Source: Draconibacterium orientale (lineage in GTDB: Bacteria > Bacteroidota > Bacteroidia > Bacteroidales > UBA1556). From it: 34,028 nt of DNA. The notes beneath the pieces were generated by a model. That model had not been told where the DNA came from and ran no database searches. It was given only the letters and a program-made list of their open reading frames with translations. The stretch covers positions 1 through 34,028 of the forward strand of contig DZDC01000007.1 in NCBI GenBank assembly GCA_022736595.1, given 5' to 3'. Shown in pieces: positions 16,553-26,037 of this stretch (positions are counted from its first letter, which is position 1; each line of letters opens with the position of its first letter). Made by a program: the position numbers and the translations under genes.

Positions 16553-18364
16553 ATGGAGGAATTAAGAAATATTGCAATTATTGCCCACGTTGACCACGGC
16601 AAGACTACTTTGGTTGACCGATTGTTACACCAAGTAAAGATGTTTCGTGAGAACGAAAATGTAGGTGAACTCATATTAGATAACAACGACCTAGAGCGAG
16701 AAAGGGGGATTACCATTCTTGCTAAAAACGTATCGTTACGATATAAAGATGTAAAAATAAACGTAATTGATACTCCCGGTCACTCGGATTTTGGTGGTGA
16801 GGTAGAGCGCGTGCTCAACATGGCAGATGGGGTTCTGTTGATTGTAGATGCTTTTGAAGGCCCCATGCCTCAAACGCGTTTCGTTTTGCAAAAAGCAATT
16901 CAATTGAATTTAAAACCCATCATAGTTATTAATAAGGTGGACAAGCCCAATTGCACCCCTGAGGAAACCCAAGATGCAGTATTTGACCTTATGTTCAGTC
17001 TTGATGCTTCTGAAGATCAACTTAACTTTCCCACTGTTTATGGTTCTGCGAAAGCAGGATGGATGGGCCCTGACTGGGACAAGCCCACAGAAGATGTGAG
17101 CTATCTATTGGATGTAATTATTGAGCATATTCCAGCTCCAAAGCGTCAAGCGGGAATCCTGCAATTGCAAATTACCAGCCTCGACTTTTCAAGTTATACT
17201 GGCAGAATTGCCATTGGAAAGATTACCCGAGGAAGTTTGAAAGCAGGGCAAAACATCAGTGTTGTGAATAAAGATGGTCAAATCTTAAAAAGCAATATTA
17301 AGGAAGCTTATACTTTTGAAGGTTTAGGAAAGCAAAAAACTAAAGCCGAAATTTTTTCAGGTGAAATCTGTGCTATTCTCGGACTGGAACAGTTTGATAT
17401 TGGAGACACCATTTCAGATTTTGAAAACCCTGAGGCATTACCTCCTATTACGGTTGATGAGCCCACCATGAGTATGCTTTTTACCATTAATAATTCTCCT
17501 TTTTACGGCCAAGATGGAAAATTTGTAACCTCCCGTCAAATAAGAGAACGTCTTTATAGTGAAACTGAAAGAAATTTAGCACTTAGGGTTCAAGATACTA
17601 ACTCTGCCGACTCATTTATTGTCTATGGCAGGGGAATTCTTCACTTATCCATTCTTGTAGAAACCATGCGTAGAGAAGGTTTTGAATTGCAGCTTGGTCA
17701 ACCACAAGTAATTGTGAAAGAAATAGATGGGATAAAACAAGAACCCATTGAAGCCATGACCGTACAAGTTCCTGAGATTTTTGCGGGTAAAGTCATTGAG
17801 TTAGTAACCATGCGTAAGGGAGAAATTGCTAATATTGAAGTTAAAGGAGATCGCTCTCATTTAGAGTTTTTCATTCCCTCCCGAGGCATTATTGGTCTAA
17901 GAAACCAAATGCTGACTGCCACTGAAGGAGAAGCCGTCATGGCGCACCGTTTAGATCGTTACGAACCATGGAAAGGCGAATTGGGAATTAGACGCAATGG
18001 GGCTTTGATTGCCCTTGAAACAGGCACTAGCATTCCTTTCTCCATTGATAAACTGCAAGATAGAGGAAGTTTCTTCATTCACCCTGGAGAAATGGTGTAT
18101 GAAGGTATGGTTATAGGAGAGCACATCCGTCAGGTTGATCTAGTAATTAACGTTGTAAAAACCAAGAAGTTAACCAATATGCGTGCTTCAGGAAGCGACG
18201 ACAAGGTTAGAATTGTTCCTGCCATTAAGTTTTCGTTGGAAGAAGCGATGGAATATATTCGTAACGACGAATTTCTTGAAGTTACTCCAAAGACCTTACG
18301 TTTGCGAAAGATAATGCTCAACGAAACCGATCGAAAAAGATTTAAAAACATCATCATCGAATAA
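16553..18364 (+). CDS. typA: Ribosome-associated GTPase TypA/BipA
   Basis: A 603-residue translational GTPase of the EF-G-like family that acts on the ribosome in 50S assembly and stress or cold adaptation. G-domain motifs are all present: G1 AHVDHGKTTL (about residues 10-19), G2 region RERGITI, G3 DTPGHSDF, G4 NKVDKP and G5 GSAKAGW. The TypA-type C-terminal part follows, with SRGIIGLRNQMLT (about 443-455) and the lysine-rich end. Length is typical. It diverges from the rplM operon with separate promoters and is closed by a terminator directly after the stop codon. Confidence 0.97.
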   Translation: MEELRNIAIIAHVDHGKTTLVDRLLHQVKMFRENENVGELILDNNDLERERGITILAKNVSLRYKDVKINVIDTPGHSDFGGEVERVLNMADGVLLIVDAFEGPMPQTRFVLQKAIQLNLKPIIVINKVDKPNCTPEETQDAVFDLMFSLDASEDQLNFPTVYGSAKAGWMGPDWDKPTEDVSYLLDVIIEHIPAPKRQAGILQLQITSLDFSSYTGRIAIGKITRGSLKAGQNISVVNKDGQILKSNIKEAYTFEGLGKQKTKAEIFSGEICAILGLEQFDIGDTISDFENPEALPPITVDEPTMSMLFTINNSPFYGQDGKFVTSRQIRERLYSETERNLALRVQDTNSADSFIVYGRGILHLSILVETMRREGFELQLGQPQVIVKEIDGIKQEPIEAMTVQVPEIFAGKVIELVTMRKGEIANIEVKGDRSHLEFFIPSRGIIGLRNQMLTATEGEAVMAHRLDRYEPWKGELGIRRNGALIALETGTSIPFSIDKLQDRGSFFIHPGEMVYEGMVIGEHIRQVDLVINVVKTKKLTNMRASGSDDKVRIVPAIKFSLEEAMEYIRNDEFLEVTPKTLRLRKIMLNETDRKRFKNIIIE

Positions 18365-18369
18365 AGATG

Positions 18370-18404
18370 AAAAGGCTGATTTAATAAATCAGCCTTTTCT
18401 TTTT
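18370..18404 (+). terminator. Rho-independent terminator after typA, possibly used from both sides
   Basis: A perfect 13-bp stem (18370-18382 with 18386-18398, AAAAGGCTGATTT and complement) with a 3-nt loop is followed by CTTTTT. On the other strand the stem ends in TTTTCATCTTT, so it may also stop the convergent TerB-like gene. Confidence 0.88.
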
Positions 18405-18419
18405 CCAATTCTACTTATA

Positions 18420-18809
18420 TCAATCGAGCATATTAATTCGCTTCTTTAAAGCATCAATCATCATCCGCTCCGAAGCTACAACACCTTGAAAGGAGGAAGC
18501 AATTTTTTCAACAGCGTGCAAGGTTACACTTTTCATTTCAGGAGTAAAGTGACTGTGATTTAAATCAAAGTAGGCAATAAAGCTATCAAAGGCTTCTTGT
18601 TTGCTTGCCTTTCGATCCATCAAAGCCTCAAATTCAAATTCGGTGTGAAATACATTTACATGTTCTTGATTAAAAAGCTGTTCGTCACTAAGTTCCTTAA
18701 TTACCATTCGATACATGGCTTGGAGTTCTTCATCTTGTACCTCACCATCGGCCATTGCCACAGCATATAACAACCTACCTAGATTTACATAGAATTCACG
18801 ATTTTCCAT
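18420..18809 (-). CDS. TerB-like small helical protein
   Basis: A 129-residue, all-helical, soluble protein. Residues about 8-30 (LGRLLYAVAMADGEVQDEEL) match the first helices and acidic DGEV loop of the TerB/TerB-like family, where an Asp/Glu cluster may bind metal. A second helix pair around residues 105-125 (SFQGVVASERMMIDAL) is consistent with the internal duplication of that fold. In tellurite-resistance operons TerB is part of a membrane-linked stress system, but here there are no other ter genes, so the function is unknown. It has a good promoter and convergent orientation to typA. Confidence 0.6.
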   Translation of the reverse strand: MENREFYVNLGRLLYAVAMADGEVQDEELQAMYRMVIKELSDEQLFNQEHVNVFHTEFEFEALMDRKASKQEAFDSFIAYFDLNHSHFTPEMKSVTLHAVEKIASSFQGVVASERMMIDALKKRINMLD

Positions 18810-18874
18810 AATATTAATTTTTAAGATTCATTTATTCTAAATTTTTAACCCTTTTGTCCTACCTTGAACCGATT

Positions 18875-18904
18875 CAAAAGTAGTATAAAAGTAAAGAATT
18901 GCAA
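18875..18904 (-). promoter_or_regulatory. Promoter of the TerB-like gene
   Basis: On the minus strand, TTG (18904-18902), a 19-nt spacer and TACTTTTG (18882-18875) match the Bacteroidota promoter consensus. The leader would be about 60 nt. Confidence 0.6.
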
Positions 18905-19016
18905 TAGAAGTTAAAAAATAAATCAATATTTTACAAATAATCATCCTCCAAACTTTTGAATAAGTGATAGATAACTACCTTATTAAAATTTCAATCTAAA
19001 ACCTACTATAAATTTA

Positions 19017-19024
19017 TACTTTTG
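19017..19024 (+). promoter_or_regulatory. Candidate -7 box for the DUF4831 gene
   Basis: TACTTTTG matches TAnnTTTG, 23 bp before the ATG. A matching -33 element is not evident. Confidence 0.5.
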
Positions 19025-19047
19025 CCACTCTAAAATATTGAAAGATT

Positions 19048-20217
19048 ATGAATCCGAAATCTATAGTATTATTTTTTTTCTTGACTATCTTGCTGGTGAT
19101 AAGTGGGTGTTCAAGCTATACGGTAACGCCCATCACCTCGAATCAAGAGGTTGAAAACACCCAGGGATTATATTATGCCTTGCCACGAAATGTGGTTACC
19201 ATTGACATACGGGTTACTAAAACCAATTGGATTTCAGGCCCATTCTCAATATATGCTGCTAAATACCTTGGAATTAACGATGCTATTCTTAGCAGTTATA
19301 CCACCTATGAGCTTTCAGACATTATAATCAATACCTATGCAGAGCCTGATCCTCAGCAATATTACTTTGTGGATATAAGCAAACTTGGAACACGGGGCAA
19401 GCAGAACATCATGTTAGGGTTGAGCGAATCAGGTTTAATTCAGGATTTAAACGACAATAGCGATCAAACCGTTTTAAAGGAAAAAATGGAAATGCTCAAT
19501 CGAAATACCATTGACTACTCGCAAACCTTCAAATATTTTGCAGGTGTAAATTTGATTGAAAAAATCGACACCGTGGTTGAAAAAGTAACTACAGATACTT
19601 CTACAGAACTTAGAACTTCGTTCAAAAGAAGTTTAGTGGAAAAGTCGATGGAACAAAGAGCAAAAGAAGCGGCTGAATATTTAGATAAGATTAAAACTCA
19701 AAGATTGGACATTTTAACTGGAGCTCAAGAAGTTGCCTACTCTGGAGATGCGGTAAGATATATGAGCGAGCAGCTTACTTCGATGGAACAAGAATACCTG
19801 CGAATGTTTACAGGAATAGTACAAACCGAGACCTTGCAATATCGCTATTACTACCTTCCCGAATCGGAAGTGTTCTCAGCCAGCGTTCCCTTATTTTATT
19901 TTTCTAAAACCGCAGGTATTGTGCAAGATAAACAGCCTCAAACTGAGATGGTGTACATTTTTATTGAACGTGCAGGTAACACTACGGGTCTAGAAAAGTT
20001 TTCTGAGAAAAAAGGATTTCAAGAAAATAAAAGCAATGGTTTTTACTACCGTATTCCTGAATATGCCAAGTTTACCATAAAGGAAGGTCCAAAACTTAAA
20101 GCTGAGGCTAGTTTCCTTATTTCACAATTTGGCGTGGTGGTAAATCTCCCTGCTAAAAACCATAAAATTCAGTTTTATCCAAATACTGGAGCCATTCGCA
20201 AAATTGAAACTAAGTAA
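19048..20217 (+). CDS. DUF4831-family lipoprotein
   Basis: A 389-residue protein with a lipoprotein signal: a hydrophobic stretch ending ISGC with the lipidated Cys at residue 21. The following segment GLYYALPRNVVTIDIRVTK (about residues 40-58) is the start of DUF4831, a family of unknown function found in Bacteroidota; the sequence then gives a GPFSIYAAKYLGI motif. A helical charged region lies around residues 170-245. It is probably anchored to the inner or outer membrane facing the periplasm. It stands alone on the plus strand, convergent with the copper ATPase gene 8 bp away. Confidence 0.82.
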   Translation: MNPKSIVLFFFLTILLVISGCSSYTVTPITSNQEVENTQGLYYALPRNVVTIDIRVTKTNWISGPFSIYAAKYLGINDAILSSYTTYELSDIIINTYAEPDPQQYYFVDISKLGTRGKQNIMLGLSESGLIQDLNDNSDQTVLKEKMEMLNRNTIDYSQTFKYFAGVNLIEKIDTVVEKVTTDTSTELRTSFKRSLVEKSMEQRAKEAAEYLDKIKTQRLDILTGAQEVAYSGDAVRYMSEQLTSMEQEYLRMFTGIVQTETLQYRYYYLPESEVFSASVPLFYFSKTAGIVQDKQPQTEMVYIFIERAGNTTGLEKFSEKKGFQENKSNGFYYRIPEYAKFTIKEGPKLKAEASFLISQFGVVVNLPAKNHKIQFYPNTGAIRKIETK

Positions 20218-20225
20218 TTGGTATT

Positions 20226-22628
20226 CTAATCTTTTATACCCCGAAGTAACCATTGCGAAGCTATGGTTACAAAAGCCACCACTGTAACCGAGCTAATTGG
20301 CATTAAAACTGCGGCTATTACTGGCGACAAAGTACCACTTACCGCAAAACTCAATCCAACCACATTGTACAAAAACGAGATACCGTAACTTAAGTACAAA
20401 ATTCTAATCGATTTCTTTGATTTGCTAATGAATTTGGACAAATAATGAATCTGAGACGACTCCAAAATTGCATCGGATGCAGGACTAAAATTAAATACAT
20501 CATCGGCAATACTAATGCCCACATAACTTTCTTTTAAAGCTCCAGCATCGTTGAGCCCATCGCCTACCATCATTACATACTTCCCTTGTTCATTCAGTTT
20601 CTTTACATAATTGAATTTATCTAATGGACTTTGATTAAAATAAATTTGAGCTGATTTTCCAAAGATCGACCTAAGGTTCTCTTCTTCAGCATTGTTATCA
20701 CCAGATATAAGATGAATTTCAAATTTTTCAGTAAGTGCTGTGGCAAGCTCCTTAATTCCTTCACGGTATTTATTTTCAATACTATAATACCCCATATACT
20801 GTTGATCGATATTGACATGAACGACCGCTTTAAGGTGAGAAATATGGTCACTCATTGGAGAACCACAAAACTCGGCATTACCCATCTTAAGTAACACGCC
20901 AGAGAGCGATCCTTTAATTCCTGACGAAGCAATTTCCATAAAATCGGAGATGTCATCGATTAAATCTGCATCCAAATCCAAATACTCATTGATGGCTTTA
21001 CTTAGAGGATGTTGACTTTGGCGGGCTAAACTCTTAATCCAAATAAGTTGATGTGTACTTAAATCAGCACCGTGGTAGGTAACACTATTGGCATCAATTT
21101 GGGTAATGGTTCCAGTTTTATCAAAGACTATGGTATCAATTTTAGCTAAATCTTCGATCACTTCAGATTTTCGAAGATAAAATCCCAATTGACCAAAAAG
21201 GCGCATGATATTTCCAAAAGTAAATGGAATACTTAATGCTAATGCACAGGGACAAGCTACTATCAAAACGCTGGAAAAAGCAATAAGAGCCAAAGAAGGA
21301 TCCACCAATAACCAAAAAGTAATCGCAGCAAAAGCAATAAATAGAATAACTGCGGTAAAGCGGTTGCTTATTTTATCAATCATTTTGCTGAGTTGTTCGT
21401 GCGTTCCTCCCGATTTACCATCTTGATTCCACAGTTGGGTCAAACGCGATTGCAGTACTTCCTTTATCACTTCAATGGTAATGGCACTGCCTATTTGTTT
21501 GCCTCCTGCATAAAGTTCGTCGCCAGATCGTTTAGTAACAGGCTTGGATTCTCCGGTAACAAAGCTGTAGTTGATATTAGCTTCTCCAGAGATTAGTATT
21601 CCATCGGCAGGTATAAGTTCCTGATTATGCACCACCAACCGATCTCCTACTTGAATGGTATTCAAAGGTATTATTTCCTCTTTTTCATTCACCTTTTTGG
21701 TTACAGCAATGGGGAAATAGGATTTATAATCTCGTTCAAAGCTAAGGGCTTGATAGGTTTTGTTCTGATACCATTTGCCAATAAGTAAGAAAAATACTAA
21801 GCCAGCAAGACTATCCATATAGCCAGTACCAGTGGAAGTAAATATCTCGTAGCTACTTTGCAAGAAGATGGCCAAAATACCGATGCTGATAGGAAAATCG
21901 ATATTTATGATTTTATGTTTAAGATTTTTGTAGGCGGAAAGAAGATAATCCACACCAGAATAAAAAACGATAGGTAGCGAAAAAAGTAAATTTAAATAAC
22001 CAAAGAAATGCTTAAAATTAGACTCTAAAAGATCTCCACCTGGCACATAATCGGGCAAACTGAGCAGCATGGTATTTCCAAAAACAAATCCCGCCACTCC
22101 AATCTTAATAACCAAAGAACGATTATCGCTTTTGTTTTTTTGCTGGGTAACGCTATCCATGCTGATCATGGGAATGTAGTGAATGCTAGCAAGCAACTCC
22201 ACCACTTTTCTCAAACTAATTTCATTGATTTTAAAAGTAATATCGACTTCCTTTTTAACAAAATTAACGGAACTTTGCGTGATGGAACGGTTGAGCTGAA
22301 AAAGATTTTCGAGCAACCAGATGCAACTGCTGCAATGAATTTCTGGAATATACAATTTTACTTTCGCGTATTCACCTTCTTTAAAATAAATCAGTTGATT
22401 TAGGATGTCCTCATTATCGAGGTATGCATATTTTTTTCCAAATTCTTGAACATCAACCTTAATTCCAGGGCTTTGATAAAGATCATAATAACCTGTTAAC
22501 TTGTTTTCGTTCAGCAATTGATAAACAGTTTTGCAACCCTCACAGCAGAAATTTTTTCCTTGCCAGGTTACAGGATATCTTCCACAATCCTCACCACAAT
22601 GGTCACATTTAATTGAAGATTCAGCCAT
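20226..22628 (-). CDS. ccoI: CcoI-type copper-translocating P1B-type ATPase
   Basis: An 800-residue heavy-metal P-type ATPase. Residues 1-35 form a Cys-rich metal-binding domain (CDHCGEDC and FCCEGC) characteristic of the CcoI/FixI group. An HMA-type motif CSSC is at 99-102. About eight transmembrane helices are expected. The transport motif CPC is at 459-461, the phosphatase TGES at 358-361, the phosphorylated DKTGT at 503-507, HP at 540-541 and GDGLND at 689-694. All catalytic residues are kept. CcoI proteins supply copper for assembly of cbb3-type cytochrome oxidase. The ccoNOP and ccoS genes are not in the window. It lies downstream of the Fe-S/NrfD/cytochrome c operon, with a hairpin in the 71-bp gap. 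Confidence 0.9.
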   Translation of the reverse strand: MAESSIKCDHCGEDCGRYPVTWQGKNFCCEGCKTVYQLLNENKLTGYYDLYQSPGIKVDVQEFGKKYAYLDNEDILNQLIYFKEGEYAKVKLYIPEIHCSSCIWLLENLFQLNRSITQSSVNFVKKEVDITFKINEISLRKVVELLASIHYIPMISMDSVTQQKNKSDNRSLVIKIGVAGFVFGNTMLLSLPDYVPGGDLLESNFKHFFGYLNLLFSLPIVFYSGVDYLLSAYKNLKHKIINIDFPISIGILAIFLQSSYEIFTSTGTGYMDSLAGLVFFLLIGKWYQNKTYQALSFERDYKSYFPIAVTKKVNEKEEIIPLNTIQVGDRLVVHNQELIPADGILISGEANINYSFVTGESKPVTKRSGDELYAGGKQIGSAITIEVIKEVLQSRLTQLWNQDGKSGGTHEQLSKMIDKISNRFTAVILFIAFAAITFWLLVDPSLALIAFSSVLIVACPCALALSIPFTFGNIMRLFGQLGFYLRKSEVIEDLAKIDTIVFDKTGTITQIDANSVTYHGADLSTHQLIWIKSLARQSQHPLSKAINEYLDLDADLIDDISDFMEIASSGIKGSLSGVLLKMGNAEFCGSPMSDHISHLKAVVHVNIDQQYMGYYSIENKYREGIKELATALTEKFEIHLISGDNNAEEENLRSIFGKSAQIYFNQSPLDKFNYVKKLNEQGKYVMMVGDGLNDAGALKESYVGISIADDVFNFSPASDAILESSQIHYLSKFISKSKKSIRILYLSYGISFLYNVVGLSFAVSGTLSPVIAAVLMPISSVTVVAFVTIASQWLLRGIKD

Positions 22629-22640
22629 AGTATATTAACT

Positions 22641-22673
22641 TAAAAAAGAAGGGTAGCCCTTGAGTGACTACCC
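22641..22673 (-). terminator. Terminator-like hairpin between the cytochrome c and copper ATPase genes
   Basis: On the minus strand, GGGTAG (22673-22668) and CTACCC (22656-22651) form a 6-bp stem with an 11-nt loop, followed by TTCTTTTTT. The T run is interrupted, so it may be a weak terminator allowing read-through into the ATPase gene, whose start is about 22 bp further on. Confidence 0.5.
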
Positions 22674-22699
22674 TATTACTAATGAAGTTTTATCAATGA

Positions 22700-23596
22700 T
22701 TATCTTTCGCGAAGCATCCAAATGCGGAACAATTGCAAAATAGTCCATCCAATGGTAGCAAGCACTCCTAAAACCACAGTTACATAAGTAATTAGCAACC
22801 AAAGCGGAGTATTAGCGCTTGTGCCCCAAAGTTCACGTTTATCGAGGGGATTATGATAAATCCATGCTTTTCTGGTTTGGAGTTGAGCTTCGACAGAAAC
22901 AGCTTTATCGGAAGTTTGAGCTACAACAGTAACAAAACCTGATGTATCCGCTTTAAAATTGGCGTCGGTTAAGATCGCTTGACCTTTATCATTGGTTTTA
23001 ACACCTTGGGCAATGGGCAACATTCCAAACGAACGTTTTACCAAAAAGTCAATTTTTACATTTTTAGCGAAGGTAGGATTACCCGCCAAATCCACAGCAG
23101 TAAGTTGTGCAATCATTTGTTTTTGAGCTGTGTCGTAGCTAATTGTAATGGCTTTGATAGTTCCTTCAAATTTTTCAGCAGCAGCTGACACATCTCCCGA
23201 AGCAGTACTAGGAACGTAAGCTGGATCTAGGCTACGAATGTAGCTGATTACTTTCCAACGGTCTTCGTCTGAAAGAACAGCTCCAAAGGGAGGCATGCCC
23301 CCTTTTCCTTTTGAAAGTTTGGCAAACATTTCTCCATCATTGCTTCGAGCTTGAATGTCCTTGGCTCCCAAATTTGGTGCTAAAGGAAGTTTACGATCAT
23401 TAGCCGCTATGGAAGTAGCTTCAGCATGACAAACTTTACAAAATTTATCATAAACACCTTTACCAGCGGTTTGATTGGCCTCATCAAATGAAATAGTCAT
23501 TTTCATTTCTTTCTCTTCAGGCGTAATTGACCAATCTTGAGCATTTAGTTGAAGCCCAGCAGCCAACAAAAACAAAGTTATATATCTTGTATTCAT
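22700..23596 (-). CDS. Membrane-anchored monoheme cytochrome c
   Basis: A 298-residue exported protein. Residues 1-20 are a signal peptide (ending LNAQ). A single heme c site CKVCH is at 53-57, with the likely axial Met101 in GGMPPFG, inside a class-I-like cytochrome c fold (to about residue 125). Residues about 145-250 are a beta-rich domain (repeated TDANFKADTSGFVTVVAQ-type strands, Ig-like), and residues about 264-290 a C-terminal transmembrane helix. It is the last gene of the three-gene set after the NrfD-type gene (20 bp apart), and is a plausible electron acceptor from the Fe-S protein. It is not the pentaheme subunit of alternative complex III. Confidence 0.85.
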   Translation of the reverse strand: MNTRYITLFLLAAGLQLNAQDWSITPEEKEMKMTISFDEANQTAGKGVYDKFCKVCHAEATSIAANDRKLPLAPNLGAKDIQARSNDGEMFAKLSKGKGGMPPFGAVLSDEDRWKVISYIRSLDPAYVPSTASGDVSAAAEKFEGTIKAITISYDTAQKQMIAQLTAVDLAGNPTFAKNVKIDFLVKRSFGMLPIAQGVKTNDKGQAILTDANFKADTSGFVTVVAQTSDKAVSVEAQLQTRKAWIYHNPLDKRELWGTSANTPLWLLITYVTVVLGVLATIGWTILQLFRIWMLRER

Positions 23597-23616
23597 CCTA
23601 TTTTTACTTTGATGGT

Positions 23617-24966
23617 TTATAAATTCTTTTCAATTTCAACACCTTTTTCATGGGCAGTTTCCCAGATGGGAACCACAGGAAACAACTTCACTAAGATGGT
23701 AAAAATCAAAACCGATATTGCAATAACACCTATGGTAATGGTGATTTCAATGCCTGTGGGATGATACACATGAAACTCATGAGGAACATTCTGAATAGGC
23801 AAATGGGCATGTACCATGGTTGGGATTACGATTATGAAGCGTTTAAACCATGCTCCTAAAACCACAGCAACACCAATAAGCATCATGGGGAGCGGTTTAC
23901 GGAAAGGTTTGAAAATACTCAAGATTAATGGCAAAATCAAGCCACCGATTTGAGTAGCCCAAAACATGAAAGCATATTCACCAGTAAACAAAGTTTTAAT
24001 GTGAATGGCATCATAAGTTTTCATTTTATAAGCCGGAACCAGAAACTCGTTAAGATTGAAATACAGATAGATAAGGCTTACTAGAACTAGTAATTTTCCC
24101 ATCATATTGAAACTTTCGTCGGTGATGTATTCTTGCAACTTATATCCTCTACGAACAAAATACATGGCCACCAATACAGCACCTGTACCTGCAACAAAAG
24201 CACCACTGATATAGTAAGGGCCAAAAATAGTGCTATCCCATCCTGGTCGGAGGGTGAGTGCACTTAACCAAGAAGTTACGGTATGAATGGCAAAGGCGAC
24301 AGGGATTACTAAAACCAATAAAACACGAATGGCGCTGTGCAGAATTTTGTACTGATTTGGAGTCCCAACCCAACCTAATGAAAGGAGGTTGTAGATGGTC
24401 CATTGCCATTTTGGGATATCCTTTTTGAGGTGATTGCGCATAATGCCCAGATCGGGAAGCAGCGGCAAAAACAATAGCAAGGTACTAATCAAAACGTAAA
24501 CTGTCACTACGGTAATGTCCCAAAAAATGGGCGAAGAAAAGCGACCGTGGAGAAACACATTCAGCAGTCGATCAGGACGCCCCATATCCACCACGATGAT
24601 AATACCCGCCATCATTACAAAAGAAAGAGCGACCATCTCGGCAATACGTGAAACAGGAATGATCCATTTTTTTCCAAGTAGCCCAACTATTGCCGAAATC
24701 AACATTCCTACCAAGGAGGTAGCTACGAAGAAAACAAAAGTAGCAATGTACATACCCCAACTCACGTAATCGCGCATGGCAGTAACTGCTAAACCATTAT
24801 TAAGTTGCAAGAAATAGCCATAAGCAGCAGCAATAATAAGAGTTACTAAAAATGCCACCCAAAGCTTATAACTCAATGATATCGACTGTACAGGACGCAA
24901 TAAATCTTCACGTATTTTATTGAAGATTAGCGCTTGTTCCTGTGGACTTTTATGTTCAGTAATCAT
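23617..24966 (-). CDS. NrfD/ActC/PsrC-type integral membrane quinone-binding subunit
   Basis: A 449-residue protein, almost all hydrophobic, with about nine or ten transmembrane helices. The family features are RDYVSWGMYIATFVFF near residue 66, VVDMGRPDRLLNVFLHGR near 127, and SALTLRPGWDSTIFGPYYI near 235-253, typical of the NrfD family and closest in look to the alternative complex III ActC group. It should oxidise or reduce menaquinone and pass electrons to the Fe-S protein encoded just upstream (35-bp gap). No molybdopterin subunit gene is present, so the trio lacks a catalytic terminal subunit of the usual kind. Confidence 0.88.
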   Translation of the reverse strand: MITEHKSPQEQALIFNKIREDLLRPVQSISLSYKLWVAFLVTLIIAAAYGYFLQLNNGLAVTAMRDYVSWGMYIATFVFFVATSLVGMLISAIVGLLGKKWIIPVSRIAEMVALSFVMMAGIIIVVDMGRPDRLLNVFLHGRFSSPIFWDITVVTVYVLISTLLLFLPLLPDLGIMRNHLKKDIPKWQWTIYNLLSLGWVGTPNQYKILHSAIRVLLVLVIPVAFAIHTVTSWLSALTLRPGWDSTIFGPYYISGAFVAGTGAVLVAMYFVRRGYKLQEYITDESFNMMGKLLVLVSLIYLYFNLNEFLVPAYKMKTYDAIHIKTLFTGEYAFMFWATQIGGLILPLILSIFKPFRKPLPMMLIGVAVVLGAWFKRFIIVIPTMVHAHLPIQNVPHEFHVYHPTGIEITITIGVIAISVLIFTILVKLFPVVPIWETAHEKGVEIEKNL

Positions 24967-25001
24967 ATTTTATATGTTCTAAAATTTAAAAAATCAATTG
25001 A

Positions 25002-25934
25002 CTATCCGTGGTGTTCTTCCTCTTCGCCCAAGTAATTAAGCTCGGTGTTTTCGTAATCAAACAAGCGATCTTTGGGAGGCAAATAATACACGCTAGGTTT
25101 GGTGCCCAATTCAGGCATCAGGGTATAAGCTCCATTTTGTTCCAAAAGCGTGCTTAAACGTACGGTCTCTTTGCTGGTTCCGTTGGTAACGGCATCTTCG
25201 TTGGCATCGCCAAACCAGTATGTTCCATTAGGACAAGCCGATACGCAGTAGGGCAACTTTCCTATTCTTAGTCGGTCGGCACTGAAAAGGCATTTAGAAA
25301 TGGTTCCTTTTTTCTGTGGAACATTGAGTTCAATGTCGTAAACGCGATTTTCGTCACCTTCTACCTGTTTGGGTTCGCTCCAATTGAATACACGGGCAGA
25401 GTATGGACAGGCCGCAATGCAAAACCTACATCCAATACAACGCTCATTATCGATAAGTACAATTCCATCTTGGCGCTTGAAAGTGGCATCGACAGGACAA
25501 ACTTTAGTACAAGGAGGATTATCGCAATGTTGACAAGGTTTAGGCATATAAAAAGAGCCTGTTCCCTCGGCATTTTCCATTTGCAGAACATTAATATGAT
25601 GTTGCTCAGGCTTTAAATGATGTGCATCTTGACAAGCCGACATGCACTTGCGCGCATTCCTGCATTTAGCAAGATCGATCACCATCACAAACTTTTTACC
25701 AGTAATTCCTTCGCGACCTCTAACCTGCATTTCTTTGAGGTTAACTTTGAGCTGCGATTTCTTTACTTTTACAGTTTGACCATCGGTGGTTAGCAAATCC
25801 ACCATTTCATCATCATTGCTGCATGAGCTCAAAAAGCCCAAACTCGTGACCACACTAGCCGCTCCAACGGTGAGACCAAACTTTTTCAAAAAATTTCTAC
25901 GGGACGTTACTTCCGGCGTAATATTTTGACTCAT
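25002..25934 (-). CDS. Tat-exported four-motif Fe-S protein (DmsB/NrfC-like) with two missing Cys ligands
   Basis: A 310-residue periplasmic electron-transfer protein. A twin-arginine signal lies at 11-18 (SRRNFLKK), followed by a hydrophobic stretch ending LSSC (Cys38), which could be a lipobox. Four Cys motifs follow: motif I CRNARKC..AC (91, 97, 101), motif II CQHC....C...C (134, 137, 142, 146), motif III CIGC..C...C (166, 169, 172, 176), and motif IV C215 with C230 and C234. In the family, motif I and motif IV usually have a Cys at positions equal to 94 and 218; here these are Ala94 and Ser218. Two clusters would then have only three Cys ligands each and might be [3Fe-4S]. First gene of the Fe-S/NrfD/cytochrome c operon. 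Confidence 0.87.
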   Translation of the reverse strand: MSQNITPEVTSRRNFLKKFGLTVGAASVVTSLGFLSSCSNDDEMVDLLTTDGQTVKVKKSQLKVNLKEMQVRGREGITGKKFVMVIDLAKCRNARKCMSACQDAHHLKPEQHHINVLQMENAEGTGSFYMPKPCQHCDNPPCTKVCPVDATFKRQDGIVLIDNERCIGCRFCIAACPYSARVFNWSEPKQVEGDENRVYDIELNVPQKKGTISKCLFSADRLRIGKLPYCVSACPNGTYWFGDANEDAVTNGTSKETVRLSTLLEQNGAYTLMPELGTKPSVYYLPPKDRLFDYENTELNYLGEEEEHHG

Positions 25935-26037
25935 ACTGATTTATATTTATTATTGGTTTAAAAAATACGTTCTGTGAAAAACAGGCAATTGAATGCGTAA
26001 ATGTAAAAATTTTTTAGTTAATTTTAACAAAATGGAA

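Noticed and set aside
22700..25934. Alternative complex III (act) operon
   Set aside because: The pentaheme ActA, the molybdopterin-like ActB and the ActD/ActF genes are absent; only the membrane subunit and a monoheme cytochrome resemble it.
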